This document shows positions 1-8,303 of a stretch of 64,000 nt of DNA, in pieces. Within the stretch, counting starts at the first letter, position 1; each line of letters starts with the position of its first letter. The DNA comes from a virus. Under the pieces are notes generated by a model. That model saw only the letters and a list, made by a program, of their open reading frames with translations, did no database searches and had not been told where the DNA came from. A program made the position numbers and the translations under genes. The DNA lies in the IMG/VR virus record IMGVR_UViG_3300047462_000385, positions 62,001-126,000 of that record. One strand, written 5' to 3'.

Positions 1-303
1 AAGGTCCCTAAAGAGGGATATCTTGACCGTCTAAACAACTGTAAAAATTGGAAGGCACTTGCCCTCAAGGCTTGCGACCGCCTAGACAACCTACGTTCTT
101 TAATGATTCCTGGAACGACTCCCGAATTCCAGAAAAAGCAAGTTAAAGAAACCAAGGAAAAGTATTTTCCATTGTTTGATCAGATGATGCAAATTTGTCC
201 TCCGATGTATTTGTCAAATATCACTGTAGTAAGAGATGAAATAAGGCACCTGATTACTCGATATAGTACCATTATCGAGCTACAGGAGCCGACCGTAGGA
301 TAA
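1..303 (+). CDS. C-terminal part of a RelA/SpoT-type HD hydrolase (partial)
   Basis: The reading frame enters from the left edge and runs 100 codons to a TAA. Residues 26-34 of the visible part read DRLDNLRSL, which resembles the conserved segment of the HD (p)ppGpp hydrolase domain of SpoT/MESH1 proteins (ADRLxNxRT). The rest is helical and charged, as in the C-terminal part of small single-domain hydrolases. If correct, it would remove pyrophosphate from (p)ppGpp. The metal-binding HD motif lies outside the window, so the call rests on one motif. The next gene starts 10 bases downstream, suggesting one transcript. Confidence 0.55.
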   Translation, partial: KVPKEGYLDRLNNCKNWKALALKACDRLDNLRSLMIPGTTPEFQKKQVKETKEKYFPLFDQMMQICPPMYLSNITVVRDEIRHLITRYSTIIELQEPTVG

Positions 304-313
304 AGGAAATTAC

Positions 314-853
314 ATGACTTGTATTGTTGGGTTAGTAGACAAAGGCAACGTGTATATTGGTGGTGATAGTGCTGGAGTTAATGCAAGCGAGCTATCTATT
401 ACTCTTAGAGCGGACGAAAAGGTATTTATCAACGGTCCTTTCATTATGGGCTTTACAACCTCATTTCGTATGGGACAACTGTTGAGATACAAACTTAGCC
501 CGCCGAAACAGACGGTGCACATGGATGATATGAAATACATGGTCACTGACTTCATCGATACTGCCATTAAGTGTTTCGTTGAAAATGGGTATGGCACAGA
601 ATCCTCTGGCGGTTCCTTTTTAGTGGGGTATAAGGGTACACTCTATACTGTAGATAGTGATTTCCAAGTTGGCAAACCAATCAATCAATATGCCGCAGTT
701 GGATGTGGCTCTAATTTAGCTCTTGGTTCATTGTATACTACTGTAGGCAAGGACCCCAAGTACAGAATGAAGGTTGCTTTGGAGGCTGCCGCTCATTTTA
801 GTGCAGGTGTTGCAGCCCCATTCGTGTACATGAAGCAGCCCAAGGAAAAGTAA
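314..853 (+). CDS. Proteasome/HslV-like Ntn hydrolase
   Basis: This 179-residue protein begins Met-Thr-Cys, so removal of Met would expose an N-terminal Thr nucleophile. After Met removal an Asp sits at position 17 (GGDSAG) and a Lys at position 35 (DEKVF). These match the Thr1-Asp17-Lys33 arrangement of proteasome beta subunits and HslV. A GCGSNLALGS stretch near residue 136 and an AL-AA-HFSAGV helix near 160 also fit the fold. The length is close to HslV (about 175). No HslU-like unfoldase is next to it, so it may act alone or in self-assembled rings on small or unfolded proteins. A start codon with no long leader follows the upstream stop by 10 bases. Confidence 0.75.
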   Translation: MTCIVGLVDKGNVYIGGDSAGVNASELSITLRADEKVFINGPFIMGFTTSFRMGQLLRYKLSPPKQTVHMDDMKYMVTDFIDTAIKCFVENGYGTESSGGSFLVGYKGTLYTVDSDFQVGKPINQYAAVGCGSNLALGSLYTTVGKDPKYRMKVALEAAAHFSAGVAAPFVYMKQPKEK

Positions 854-873
854 CCGGCAAGATCCGTGCCAAC

Positions 874-902
874 TTGACATGGACGCTGCGAATGCCTATA
901 TT
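874..902 (+). promoter_or_regulatory. sigma70-like promoter upstream of ligA
   Basis: TTGACA at 874-879, a 17-base spacer and TATATT at 897-902 lie in the 128-base gap before the DNA ligase gene. A start about 7 bases after the -10 would give a leader of roughly 70 bases. It is the best match to the bacterial consensus in the window. Confidence 0.6.
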
Positions 903-981
903 TGATGGGCGAGGGAAGGTGTATCCGAAGCCCTGATTTTTACCTGGATTGCACTTACCCGCCTCTAAAAGGTGATAGAAA

Positions 982-2856
982 ATGACGAAGGATCGTATCA
1001 AAGAGCTAGAAAACAAGATTTTCCAAGCCCGCACTGATTATTACAACCATCAACCCTCTGTTTCGGATAAGGTATACGATGCCTGGGTAGATGAATTGCG
1101 AACTTTAGACCCTACCAGCAAGGCTGTCACTGCAATTGGTGCTCCTATCGTCCCTTCTGAATGGAAGAAAGCCAAGCATCAAATCCCCATGGGCTCATTG
1201 GATAAAGTCAATACACCTGCCGAGCTGTCCAAATGGGTTGAAGATACTTACCCTGATGGCAAACTTTTCGTTACTGAGAAGCTTGACGGTCTATCCATCG
1301 AGCTGATTTACGAAAAGGGTAGCCTCGTACAAGCCATTACTCGTGGTGATGGCGAGACTGGTGAAGACATTACAGTCAACGTTGTTAAGATGGGTGGTGT
1401 TCGGTCTCATCTGAAAGACAAGTTTACTGGTTCCTTGCGTGGCGAAATTATCATGACCAGGAGCAACCACAAGCAATACTTTGCTGACAAGGCTAATCCT
1501 CGTAATGCAGCCTCTGGTACCAGCAAGCGCTTGGATGGCGTAGGTGTTGATAAGCTCAACATCATGTTCTATCAGGTGCTAGGCGATGTAGACTTTGGTA
1601 ATGAGCAGTTGCAATTCGTATGGCTCGTCAATCAAGACCTCGATACCCCCAACTGGTGGGTAATGAAGAATGCTGATATGGTCAATAAGCATTGGCGAGA
1701 GTATCAAGATGACAAGCGTGACAAGTTGGATTACGATATCGACGGCTTGGTAATTCGTGTTGACAACATGGAGAAGCAACTTGCACTTGGTGACAAGGAT
1801 ATGCGACCCAAGGGAGCTATTGCTTTCAAGTTTGATAACGAAGCTCGCGAGTCAGTCATTCGTGATATCATTTGGCAAGTAGGTAACAGCGGACGTATTA
1901 CTCCGGTTGCTGTGGTTGATCCTGTGCAACTAGTGGGCGCGACAGTCACCCGAGCTAGCATCTACAATATGTCATACATTGAAGAGTTGAAGTTGGATAT
2001 CGGCGCAACTGTTTTGGTTGCCCGAGCCAATGATGTTATCCCTCGCATTGAAGAGTTGGTCAAGGGTACTGGCAAAGTTGCCAAGGCGCCTCACTTCTGC
2101 CCTGAATGTGGCGGTCTGACCAAGATGGATGGTGAGAATTTGATGTGTGGCAACACTAAACGTTGCCGTGCACAGGTCATTGGTCGTATCAAGAACTGGG
2201 TCAAAGAGCTTAATCTACTTGAGTGGGGCGATTCTTTGGTTGAGAAACTAGTGGATGCCAAGAAGGTTACTACAGTTGCTGACCTATACACCTTGAAGCT
2301 AACAGATATCTCTGAGCTAGATCGCTTGGGGGACAAGACCGCGCAGAAGTGTTTGGACATTCTATGGGCTAACAAAGAGATTGGTCTGGAAGTTTTGCTT
2401 GGAGCCCTTAGTATTCCGATGATTGGTCAAAGCACAATCAAGGCAATCATGAACGCGGGCTGTGATACACTAGAGAAGTTTGGGCAACTCAATGCCGAAG
2501 CCTTTGAACAAGTGCCGGGTGTTGGTCCGACCAAGGCAAAGTTCTTGGCAGATGGTTTGCGACACAATCAGAAATTGATTTTGGACTTACTTAACAATGG
2601 AGTAGAGGTCAAAGCCAAAATAATTGGTAATATGACTGGCAAGTCAGTCTGTTTCACTGGCGCTATGAAGAACAAGCGCCCACTCTTGGAGAAGATGGCG
2701 GCTGAGGCTGGTGCTGATGTTAAGAGTTCTGTGGGCAAAGGACTTACCTACTTGGTAATTGCTGACCCTAGCAGCACAAGTTCAAAGGCGCAAGCTGCAC
2801 GTAAGCTGGGCACTAACTTGATTTCGGAAGAAGAGTTTTTGGATTTGGTCAAGTAA
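982..2856 (+). CDS. ligA: NAD+-dependent DNA ligase LigA
   Basis: The 624-residue protein has the family layout. The N-terminal Ia segment carries YYNHQPSVSDKVYD near residue 20, and GSLDKV at 71-76 is the usual SLD motif. The adenylated lysine is Lys100 in EKLDG. An OB fold follows, then a four-Cys zinc finger near 373-398 (CPEC...CGNTKRC), helix-hairpin-helix repeats (LDRLGDKTAQ, VPGVGPTKAK) and a C-terminal BRCT domain starting near residue 550. It seals nicks in duplex DNA using NAD+ and releases AMP and nicotinamide. It is slightly shorter than bacterial LigA (about 670). A GGTGAT ribosome-binding site precedes the ATG. A phage ligase that needs NAD+ is notable beside the ADP-ribose genes downstream. 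Confidence 0.96.
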   Translation: MTKDRIKELENKIFQARTDYYNHQPSVSDKVYDAWVDELRTLDPTSKAVTAIGAPIVPSEWKKAKHQIPMGSLDKVNTPAELSKWVEDTYPDGKLFVTEKLDGLSIELIYEKGSLVQAITRGDGETGEDITVNVVKMGGVRSHLKDKFTGSLRGEIIMTRSNHKQYFADKANPRNAASGTSKRLDGVGVDKLNIMFYQVLGDVDFGNEQLQFVWLVNQDLDTPNWWVMKNADMVNKHWREYQDDKRDKLDYDIDGLVIRVDNMEKQLALGDKDMRPKGAIAFKFDNEARESVIRDIIWQVGNSGRITPVAVVDPVQLVGATVTRASIYNMSYIEELKLDIGATVLVARANDVIPRIEELVKGTGKVAKAPHFCPECGGLTKMDGENLMCGNTKRCRAQVIGRIKNWVKELNLLEWGDSLVEKLVDAKKVTTVADLYTLKLTDISELDRLGDKTAQKCLDILWANKEIGLEVLLGALSIPMIGQSTIKAIMNAGCDTLEKFGQLNAEAFEQVPGVGPTKAKFLADGLRHNQKLILDLLNNGVEVKAKIIGNMTGKSVCFTGAMKNKRPLLEKMAAEAGADVKSSVGKGLTYLVIADPSSTSSKAQAARKLGTNLISEEEFLDLVK

Positions 2857-2909
2857 CAAATAAGTAACTTTCTTGTAGTGATCTGCCGTTTTCAGCATAG
2901 AGTGTAAGC

Positions 2910-3716
2910 ATGAAGGACAAATATCTTTGGTACACAGACACTCATCTTGATAAGGTAGCGCCTTGGACGCTGATTAAATTTATTAGACACATTAAGAAAG
3001 AAAAGCCCAAAGGAATTTTTCTTACCGGAGATATCTCGAATGGCATCCTAACATGTTGGCATTTGAAGTTATTAGCCCGGTTTATCAAGTGTCCAATCTA
3101 TTTTGTACTTGGCAATCACGATTATCACTTCACTAGTATCTCTAAACAGCATAAAAAGATCCGAGCGCTGTGCAAAAAGTATCCTAATCTAGTTTGGTTA
3201 ACCGGCTCTGACGTTATTTCATTGACACCAGAGGTCGCAATCATTGGGACTGAGGGATGGTATGATGCCCAAATGGGCAACCCAAACTATCTTAGAGTCT
3301 CTTTTGATTGGTTTTTGACTGAAGATTTTAGGAAACTGCCCGATTTTAATGCTTGCATCGACCGTTTTCGCAGCCTTGCAGACCAAAGCTGTGAAATTTT
3401 AGCGGACAAGTTAGAGAAAGCTCTAGAGCAAGACTACAAAACCATCTACATTCTCACTCACTTTCCTCCTTGGAAGGAAGCAACTCGTGATGAAGGAACG
3501 TTGCTGGAACCATATTTCTTGCCTTATAATGTCAATTTGAGGCTGGGAAAGGCTATTGAGAAGGTTATGAGTGAGCGTAAGAAGAGAAATGTTACAGTTT
3601 TGGCAGGACACACTCATACAGATTGCTGGATTCACGTCTCTCGTAACATTGAATGCAAGGTTAATAACGCCAAGTACTATGATTCAGTAAGGAATGAAGA
3701 ACATATCTTTATTTAA
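2910..3716 (+). CDS. Calcineurin-like metallophosphoesterase
   Basis: The 268-residue protein carries the metal-binding series of the family in order: D-T-H at residues 10-12, GDIS near 43, GNHDYH near 73, an isolated THFPPW near 188, and GHTHTD near 233. The fold would hydrolyse a phosphomonoester or phosphodiester with two metal ions. The substrate cannot be told; nucleotides, RNA ends or proteins are all possible. It lies between ligA and a small zinc-ribbon gene on the same strand. Two other phosphoesterases of this superfamily lie at 14127 and 46163. Confidence 0.85.
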   Translation: MKDKYLWYTDTHLDKVAPWTLIKFIRHIKKEKPKGIFLTGDISNGILTCWHLKLLARFIKCPIYFVLGNHDYHFTSISKQHKKIRALCKKYPNLVWLTGSDVISLTPEVAIIGTEGWYDAQMGNPNYLRVSFDWFLTEDFRKLPDFNACIDRFRSLADQSCEILADKLEKALEQDYKTIYILTHFPPWKEATRDEGTLLEPYFLPYNVNLRLGKAIEKVMSERKKRNVTVLAGHTHTDCWIHVSRNIECKVNNAKYYDSVRNEEHIFI

Positions 3717-3758
3717 CCTGCTACTTACAATACATAAACCTAGACAAAGGACAACTTA

Positions 3759-4019
3759 ATGTGTTATTTATGTATGATGGGAATGGATTTAATAGATCTT
3801 GACTCTGGTTCAATGCATCAGAACGTTCAAAAATGTCAAGATGACAATGATTCTTGGGCATTTGGAGAGTCATTTGATTTTGATTTTATTAAAGACTTGG
3901 AACCAAAGAAGAATTCTGAAGGTTGTGTTTGTAAAAAATGCAAAGAGCTTTACCCATATGCTGAGCCTAATCAAAAAGATGGCTCTATGATTTGTTATTC
4001 TTGTAGAAAATACGGCTAA
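3759..4019 (+). CDS. Small acidic zinc-ribbon protein
   Basis: The 86-residue product has a C-terminal CVCKKC...CYSC arrangement (CxxC-x17-CxxC) typical of a treble-clef or zinc-ribbon knuckle, and an acidic Asp-rich middle. An N-terminal CYLC may add ligands. This frame was preferred over an overlapping one starting at 3799 because it keeps the paired cysteines and extends further. Function is unknown; such proteins often bind nucleic acid or regulate transcription. Confidence 0.65.
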   Translation: MCYLCMMGMDLIDLDSGSMHQNVQKCQDDNDSWAFGESFDFDFIKDLEPKKNSEGCVCKKCKELYPYAEPNQKDGSMICYSCRKYG

Positions 4020-4052
4020 GACTGCCGGTATATGTCGTCAGAGGATGTTTCC

Positions 4053-4652
4053 ATGACGATAAGTGATCCAAAATTTTTAATTAATGCTGGTGTTTATGAT
4101 AGGTGTGTTACCTTTGCCAAGGCTTCGGTCAATACGAGCGCTGACAAATATGCTAGACGCAATCAGTTTGATGTAGAAAAGATTGTCAAAGATATTCGAA
4201 ACGGCAAGATTGGTGAAGAGGGTGTCTACGAAAAGCTAGTAGCTACGCTTCCCAACTTATCTAAACCCGATCATAACATTTATGATAAGAGAGATAAGTC
4301 ATGGTCACCTGATTTGAGTGATACTGGCTCGTCTATTCGTGTTGCTGTCAAGTCCCAAGACATTGAATCTGCCCTCAGCTTCGGTGAGTCTTGGGTTTTT
4401 CAATTTGGTAATGGCGGAAAATATGATTGTGATACTGGAGTCTTTAAAGAAGTTGATCCAAATCACTATGTAGCGTTTGTTTCTTTGAATGTACCAAAAA
4501 GATTTGGTACAATCAGAGCTATTGTTAAAGTGCAATGGTTGCACGATAAGAAGCTTTTCAAAGAAATGAAGAAGCAGTCCTTGCGCGGAAACAAAGTCGC
4601 CGTATATTGCGACGACCTATTAAAGCATCCTAACGAATTATGGCAACTATAA
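4053..4652 (+). CDS. PD-(D/E)XK-like endonuclease candidate paired with Dam methylase
   Basis: The product is about 199 residues from the ATG at 4053, which has AGAGGA 9 bases upstream; an in-frame ATG at 4032 has no clear ribosome-binding site. KIGEEGVYEKL contains an N-terminal acidic helix like the GxxGE helix of many restriction-type nucleases. About 40 residues later SPDLSDTG and IRVAVKSQD have the spacing of a PD...xxK core, followed by SWVFQF. The second acidic position of the motif is not conserved (A-V-K). The gene overlaps the next gene, a Dam-type methylase, by 13 bases, an arrangement seen in type II restriction-modification pairs. The fold and activity are inferred, not shown. 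Confidence 0.5.
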   Translation: MTISDPKFLINAGVYDRCVTFAKASVNTSADKYARRNQFDVEKIVKDIRNGKIGEEGVYEKLVATLPNLSKPDHNIYDKRDKSWSPDLSDTGSSIRVAVKSQDIESALSFGESWVFQFGNGGKYDCDTGVFKEVDPNHYVAFVSLNVPKRFGTIRAIVKVQWLHDKKLFKEMKKQSLRGNKVAVYCDDLLKHPNELWQL

Positions 4653-5458
4653 CTCCCTTCCGATATCCTGGTTCCAAAAATAAGCTACTGCCGATACTGA
4701 TGGAACATATGGATAAGATGATGGAAGGTCAGAGTTCTTTTGCAGATGTGTTTGTGGGTGGGGGTTCGGTACTTCTAGAGGTTGCTCGTAAGTATCCTAA
4801 GGTTCAATTGTATGCCAATGACAAAGATTATTGGATGTATTGCTTCTGGAAGGTCGTGGCTGACACAGATACCAATAAATTGGACCAGCTGCTGAAGCTC
4901 ATGGAGGCTGTCCCGACGCTAGAACTATTTTATAAATTACGTGAAGAGGATACACGGGACGAAATTAAGTGTGCCTACAAGGCTATCTTCTTCAATCGAA
5001 CCACCTTTTCAGGTATCTTTTATAGCGGACCCATCGGTGGTAAAGATCAAAAATCGAAATATACAGTTGACTGTCGCTATAACTACAAGAAACTAAAGGC
5101 AAAAATACTGCACTGCCACAAATTATTAGCAGGGCGCACTACGGTTGACAATCAAGATGTGGCGACTTATCCTGTGCTGACTCAGATGAGCATGCCAGTC
5201 TACTTAGACCCGCCATATTTCGTCAAAGGAAACATCCTTTATCATGAGACTATGAAGCCCCAGGAGCATGAAAATCTGGCAAAGATTCTAGAAAACAGAA
5301 CCAATTGGGTTCTTTCTTACGATGACTGTTATGAGACGCGGCAGATGTATAAGTCAAAGCAAGTTATTGACCTAGCCGCCCGCTATTGCATCAATGGTAA
5401 GAAAGAAAATTGGAAACATAAGAATGAACTAATCATTCTTTCTACTATGGGGAGCTAA
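4640..5458 (+). CDS. dam: DNA adenine N6-methyltransferase (Dam/D12 class)
   Basis: The 272-residue length matches Dam (278). Motif I is FRYPGSKNKL at residues 7-16 (SAM binding, usually FxGGK), followed by FADVFVGGGSVLLE near 37 and YANDKD. The catalytic motif IV is LDPPYF near residue 190, and FYSGPIGG near 122 fits the target-recognition region. It would methylate adenine N6, possibly in GATC-like sites. The start codon lies inside the preceding endonuclease-like gene, suggesting coupled translation. It could protect phage DNA from host enzymes, or from the neighbour's product if that is a nuclease. Confidence 0.92.
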   Translation: MATITPFRYPGSKNKLLPILMEHMDKMMEGQSSFADVFVGGGSVLLEVARKYPKVQLYANDKDYWMYCFWKVVADTDTNKLDQLLKLMEAVPTLELFYKLREEDTRDEIKCAYKAIFFNRTTFSGIFYSGPIGGKDQKSKYTVDCRYNYKKLKAKILHCHKLLAGRTTVDNQDVATYPVLTQMSMPVYLDPPYFVKGNILYHETMKPQEHENLAKILENRTNWVLSYDDCYETRQMYKSKQVIDLAARYCINGKKENWKHKNELIILSTMGS

Positions 5459-5459
5459 G

Positions 5460-5801
5460 ATGAAGTATTTTTTGTTTAGCTTGATTATGATTTTGTCTGG
5501 ATGTGCGGAATACGTTATCGATCCATCCAATCCAAACATCGCATATCAATATGGTTGTACTACTATTTGCGATGATTATGGTTGCCGCGAATTATGTAAT
5601 GTACAATATTATGAAACTCCTGATGGAGTTGTTTATTGGGACACGCATTTCAGTGCTTGGATTGGACCACACGGTTATTGGTGGCATGGTAGTTATTATC
5701 GTGGAGGCTTTCCAAGATATCACGAATACTATCATCGTGGTTGGTATGGTCGTAGTGGTGGAGGATATCGAGGAAACTTTCATGGAGGGCATCATAGATG
5801 A
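5460..5801 (+). CDS. His/Gly/Tyr-rich lipoprotein
   Basis: The 113-residue product starts with a charged Met-Lys, a hydrophobic stretch and the lipobox LSGC at residues 12-15, so the mature protein should be an N-acylated lipoprotein beginning at Cys15. The C-terminal half is dominated by His, Tyr, Gly and Trp, and could bind metal or form a sticky surface. A Cys-rich segment (CTTICDDYGCRELC) lies after the signal. GGGGAG precedes the ATG. An equally long overlapping frame at 5503 lacks a signal or other recognisable feature and was not chosen. Phage lipoproteins can block superinfection, which is a guess here. Confidence 0.7.
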   Translation: MKYFLFSLIMILSGCAEYVIDPSNPNIAYQYGCTTICDDYGCRELCNVQYYETPDGVVYWDTHFSAWIGPHGYWWHGSYYRGGFPRYHEYYHRGWYGRSGGGYRGNFHGGHHR

Positions 5802-6451
5802 ATTTAGCAGAATCAACTCAGTCAAATTTGGTAAAGCTTTGTGAGAATCCTAAAATTTCTCAGCTGTTAGAAGAGGTTAAGAGTTGGGGGAAGGCAGCAG
5901 TCTTCGGTGGTGCGGTTAGAGATTGGTCTTTTGGTAATCAACCTCGTGACATTGATGTAGTAGTTGACTGTCCATCTCAGGCTTTAGATGCTTTGATTAA
6001 ATACAAAGCCAAAAAGAATCGTTTTGGCGGCTACAAGTTAACTCTTGACAAGGTTGAATTTGATATTTGGAATCTGGATTCTACTTGGGCATTTGGAAAT
6101 GATCCCAAATTCTCTAAAAAATTAGAGACCATTCCACAGACAGTCTTCTTGAATGTAGATGCTGTTGCTTATTGCCTAGATGATAAAGCAATTTTGGACA
6201 AAGGCTTTACTAAAGCAATGGAATCAAGGGTTCTTGATATTGTTTACGAGCCCAATCCATACCCGTATCTTTGTGTTTCTAAATCTTTGGTTGCATTGAA
6301 GAAGTATGATATGAAAGCCTCTCCACGATTGAGGAGTTTTATTCGCGATCAAGAGGGCAGAGGATACACGGCGAAGTCTTTTAATGTGTATCAAAAGGTT
6401 CAATATGGTGACACTGTATTGGATTATACTGACTGCATGAATCGAGTGTAA
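5798..6451 (+). CDS. Poly(A) polymerase/CCA-enzyme-type nucleotidyltransferase, head domain only
   Basis: The 217-residue protein has FGGAVRDW near residues 32-39 followed by RDIDVVVD near 45. These are the GG...RD and DxD motifs of class II poly(A)/CCA nucleotidyltransferases. VEFDIWNLDSTWAFG supplies the third acidic strand. The neck and tail RNA-binding domains of true CCA-adding enzymes are absent (those are over 350 residues), so this is a minimal version. It could extend RNA 3' ends or modify another nucleotide acceptor. It overlaps the lipoprotein stop by 4 bases. With the RNA ligases and Pnkp elsewhere in the window, an RNA-repair role is plausible. Confidence 0.75.
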   Translation: MNLAESTQSNLVKLCENPKISQLLEEVKSWGKAAVFGGAVRDWSFGNQPRDIDVVVDCPSQALDALIKYKAKKNRFGGYKLTLDKVEFDIWNLDSTWAFGNDPKFSKKLETIPQTVFLNVDAVAYCLDDKAILDKGFTKAMESRVLDIVYEPNPYPYLCVSKSLVALKKYDMKASPRLRSFIRDQEGRGYTAKSFNVYQKVQYGDTVLDYTDCMNRV

Positions 6452-6454
6452 TAA

Positions 6455-6826
6455 ATGTTGGATTTCATAATTGTTGTTGGTGCCATTTTTGGTCTAGCTT
6501 TCTTTATTAAAGAATCAGACGGTCCCTGGGGTTTGATGGCAAGAGCCCGTAATGAACTCTTTAAAAACCCTCATGTGGGTACATTCTTTTATAAATTACT
6601 GGATTGTTATTTCTGCCTTGGTTTCCATTGTGGTTGGTTCGTCTATTTATTGCACGAAAAAATATGGAGCCTCAATTTATTAATTTGCTGGGGTCTTGCT
6701 GGCGGCATGATCAGCCTTATAATGGACTTGATTTTGACGAGGCTCACGGCGCCACTGGCGTCAGAGCCCGAGCCTCCACTTGAGGCACCTCAACCACGTA
6801 AACGAACCAAGGTTAAAAATGGCTAA
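6455..6826 (+). CDS. DUF1360-like small membrane protein
   Basis: The 123-residue protein has an N-terminal hydrophobic segment (residues 3-18) and two more near 60-80 and 85-105. The motif CYFCLGFHCGW near residue 50 resembles the Cys-x-x-Cys-x-G-(F)W signature I know from the DUF1360 family of phage and Bacillus membrane proteins. The C-terminus is a proline- and charge-rich cytoplasmic tail. Its stop overlaps the PARP start by 8 bases. Function unknown. Confidence 0.7.
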   Translation: MLDFIIVVGAIFGLAFFIKESDGPWGLMARARNELFKNPHVGTFFYKLLDCYFCLGFHCGWFVYLLHEKIWSLNLLICWGLAGGMISLIMDLILTRLTAPLASEPEPPLEAPQPRKRTKVKNG

Positions 6827-8303
6827 GCCTGTTATCAGAGAAGATGAACTTCAAGTTTCCATCAAAGACGTTTTTAAGCGTTATACTCTAAATTTTACTG
6901 ACATCATCAATAACAATAACAAGTATTACAACTTGGAGTTGATTGAATCCAATGATGGTAAGTACTATATCTATACGCAGTATGGGCGTGTTGGTGTTTC
7001 TGGCGCCAAAGAGTATCGTGTCTGCGAAGATAAGGCTGATGCCGAAAAAGAAGCCGAGAAGATTATCAAGTCCAAAACCAAAAAGGGCTATGTTGAAGTC
7101 AAGTTGGTTAAGGCTGACGTTGGCTCTGATATGGGTAAATCTAAAGTAGACTCTACCGTTTCTGTGGAAGCTCTCAAACGATTGGGCGCAACTGTCACTG
7201 AGAAAGACGAATCGGCTAGTAAACTTCATGCGCAAGTGCAGGACTTAGTTCGTACTTGGTTCGGCGTTACACAAGAGTTCGTTGAATTGAACCTTGATAC
7301 CAACAAGTGTCCATTGGGTCAATTGTCGTTAACCCAAATTGATTTCGCCAAACAAATTCTGGATGAAGCTCGTAAGCAAATCCACGTCAAGAAGCCTGAC
7401 GTCAAGGAGTTGAATAAGCTTACCAGCCAATACTACTCTAACATTCCTCACGTCCTCCCTCGTAAGATTGATGCTGACGTATTACGTTTGGACGACGACG
7501 ATAAGCTCAATAAAGCTTTCGACATTCTCGACGTCTTTGCTGACGCAAAGAACGTTCAAGCAGTTATCTCCAAGAAGAGCGCAGTAGATTCGCAGTATGC
7601 GACTTTGAAAGCTGATTTGGAGTACGTTGATCCTTCCGATCCGGTGTTCAAGTGGATTGATAACATGCTACATGGTACCCGTGCAAGCAATCATGGTGGC
7701 TTGGGCAAACTAAAGACTCATAAAGTTTTCCGTGTTGCTCGTCACGATGAAGACAAGCATTGGATGGAAGCTTCCGAGAAGATTGCTAAGGAATGTGGCA
7801 AATACACTCCTTCTGAAGTATATGCTAAGTGGGTAAAAGAACGTATTGACATTACCAAAGAAATGGATGCCCTTTATAAGAAGGCAAACGTTCTTCCTGC
7901 ATGGCACGGTACTCGTCGTGCAAACATGATTGGTATCACAACCAAAGGTCTTTTGATTCGTCCTTCTGGCGTTATCCATGCTGGGTCTGCATTTGGGGAT
8001 GGAATCTACTGGGCAACCAATTCTACCAAGAGTATGAATTATTGTGATGTTAGAGGTAGCTACTGGGCTCAAGGAACAAATAAAACAGCATATCTCTTTT
8101 TAGCAGATGTGGCTTTTGGAAATCAAAAGATCACGCAACAGTCTCACTTCTATACCAAGAAGAATATTAACCCAGCACATAGTGTTTGGGCTAAAACAGG
8201 CGGGTCACTATATAATGAAGAATTGATTACATATACGCCAAGTGGACCAGAACAACAACATTGTATCCGCTATATTATAGAATTTGAAACGCAAGCCAAA
8301 TGA
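6819..8303 (+). CDS. Poly(ADP-ribose) polymerase with WGR, regulatory and catalytic domains
   Basis: From the ATG at 6819 (overlapping the upstream stop by 8 bases) the protein has 494 residues; a longer frame from 6780 adds 13 residues inside the previous gene and is less likely. Residues about 30-110 form a WGR domain (YYIYTQYGRVGVSG, with Tyr for the usual Trp). Residues about 135-260 fit the PARP helical regulatory domain (CPLGQLSLTQI is close to the PARP1/2 LGKLS segment). The catalytic ART domain has the full H-Y-E set: His363 in WHGTR, Tyr397 in GDGIYWA and Glu467 in YNEELITY. It should transfer ADP-ribose from NAD+, possibly as chains given the Glu, and the WGR suggests activation by nucleic-acid ends. 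No zinc fingers or BRCT are present, as in PARP2/3. Targets are unknown. Confidence 0.93.
   Translation: MAKPVIREDELQVSIKDVFKRYTLNFTDIINNNNKYYNLELIESNDGKYYIYTQYGRVGVSGAKEYRVCEDKADAEKEAEKIIKSKTKKGYVEVKLVKADVGSDMGKSKVDSTVSVEALKRLGATVTEKDESASKLHAQVQDLVRTWFGVTQEFVELNLDTNKCPLGQLSLTQIDFAKQILDEARKQIHVKKPDVKELNKLTSQYYSNIPHVLPRKIDADVLRLDDDDKLNKAFDILDVFADAKNVQAVISKKSAVDSQYATLKADLEYVDPSDPVFKWIDNMLHGTRASNHGGLGKLKTHKVFRVARHDEDKHWMEASEKIAKECGKYTPSEVYAKWVKERIDITKEMDALYKKANVLPAWHGTRRANMIGITTKGLLIRPSGVIHAGSAFGDGIYWATNSTKSMNYCDVRGSYWAQGTNKTAYLFLADVAFGNQKITQQSHFYTKKNINPAHSVWAKTGGSLYNEELITYTPSGPEQQHCIRYIIEFETQAK

Noticed and set aside
3799-3990. 63-codon frame inside the small zinc-ribbon gene
   Set aside because: It lacks the paired cysteines and a ribosome-binding site; the frame from 3759 explains the region better.
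5503-5844. Overlapping 113-codon frame antiphase to the lipoprotein gene
   Set aside because: It has no recognised motif; the 5460 frame has a lipobox and a ribosome-binding site.
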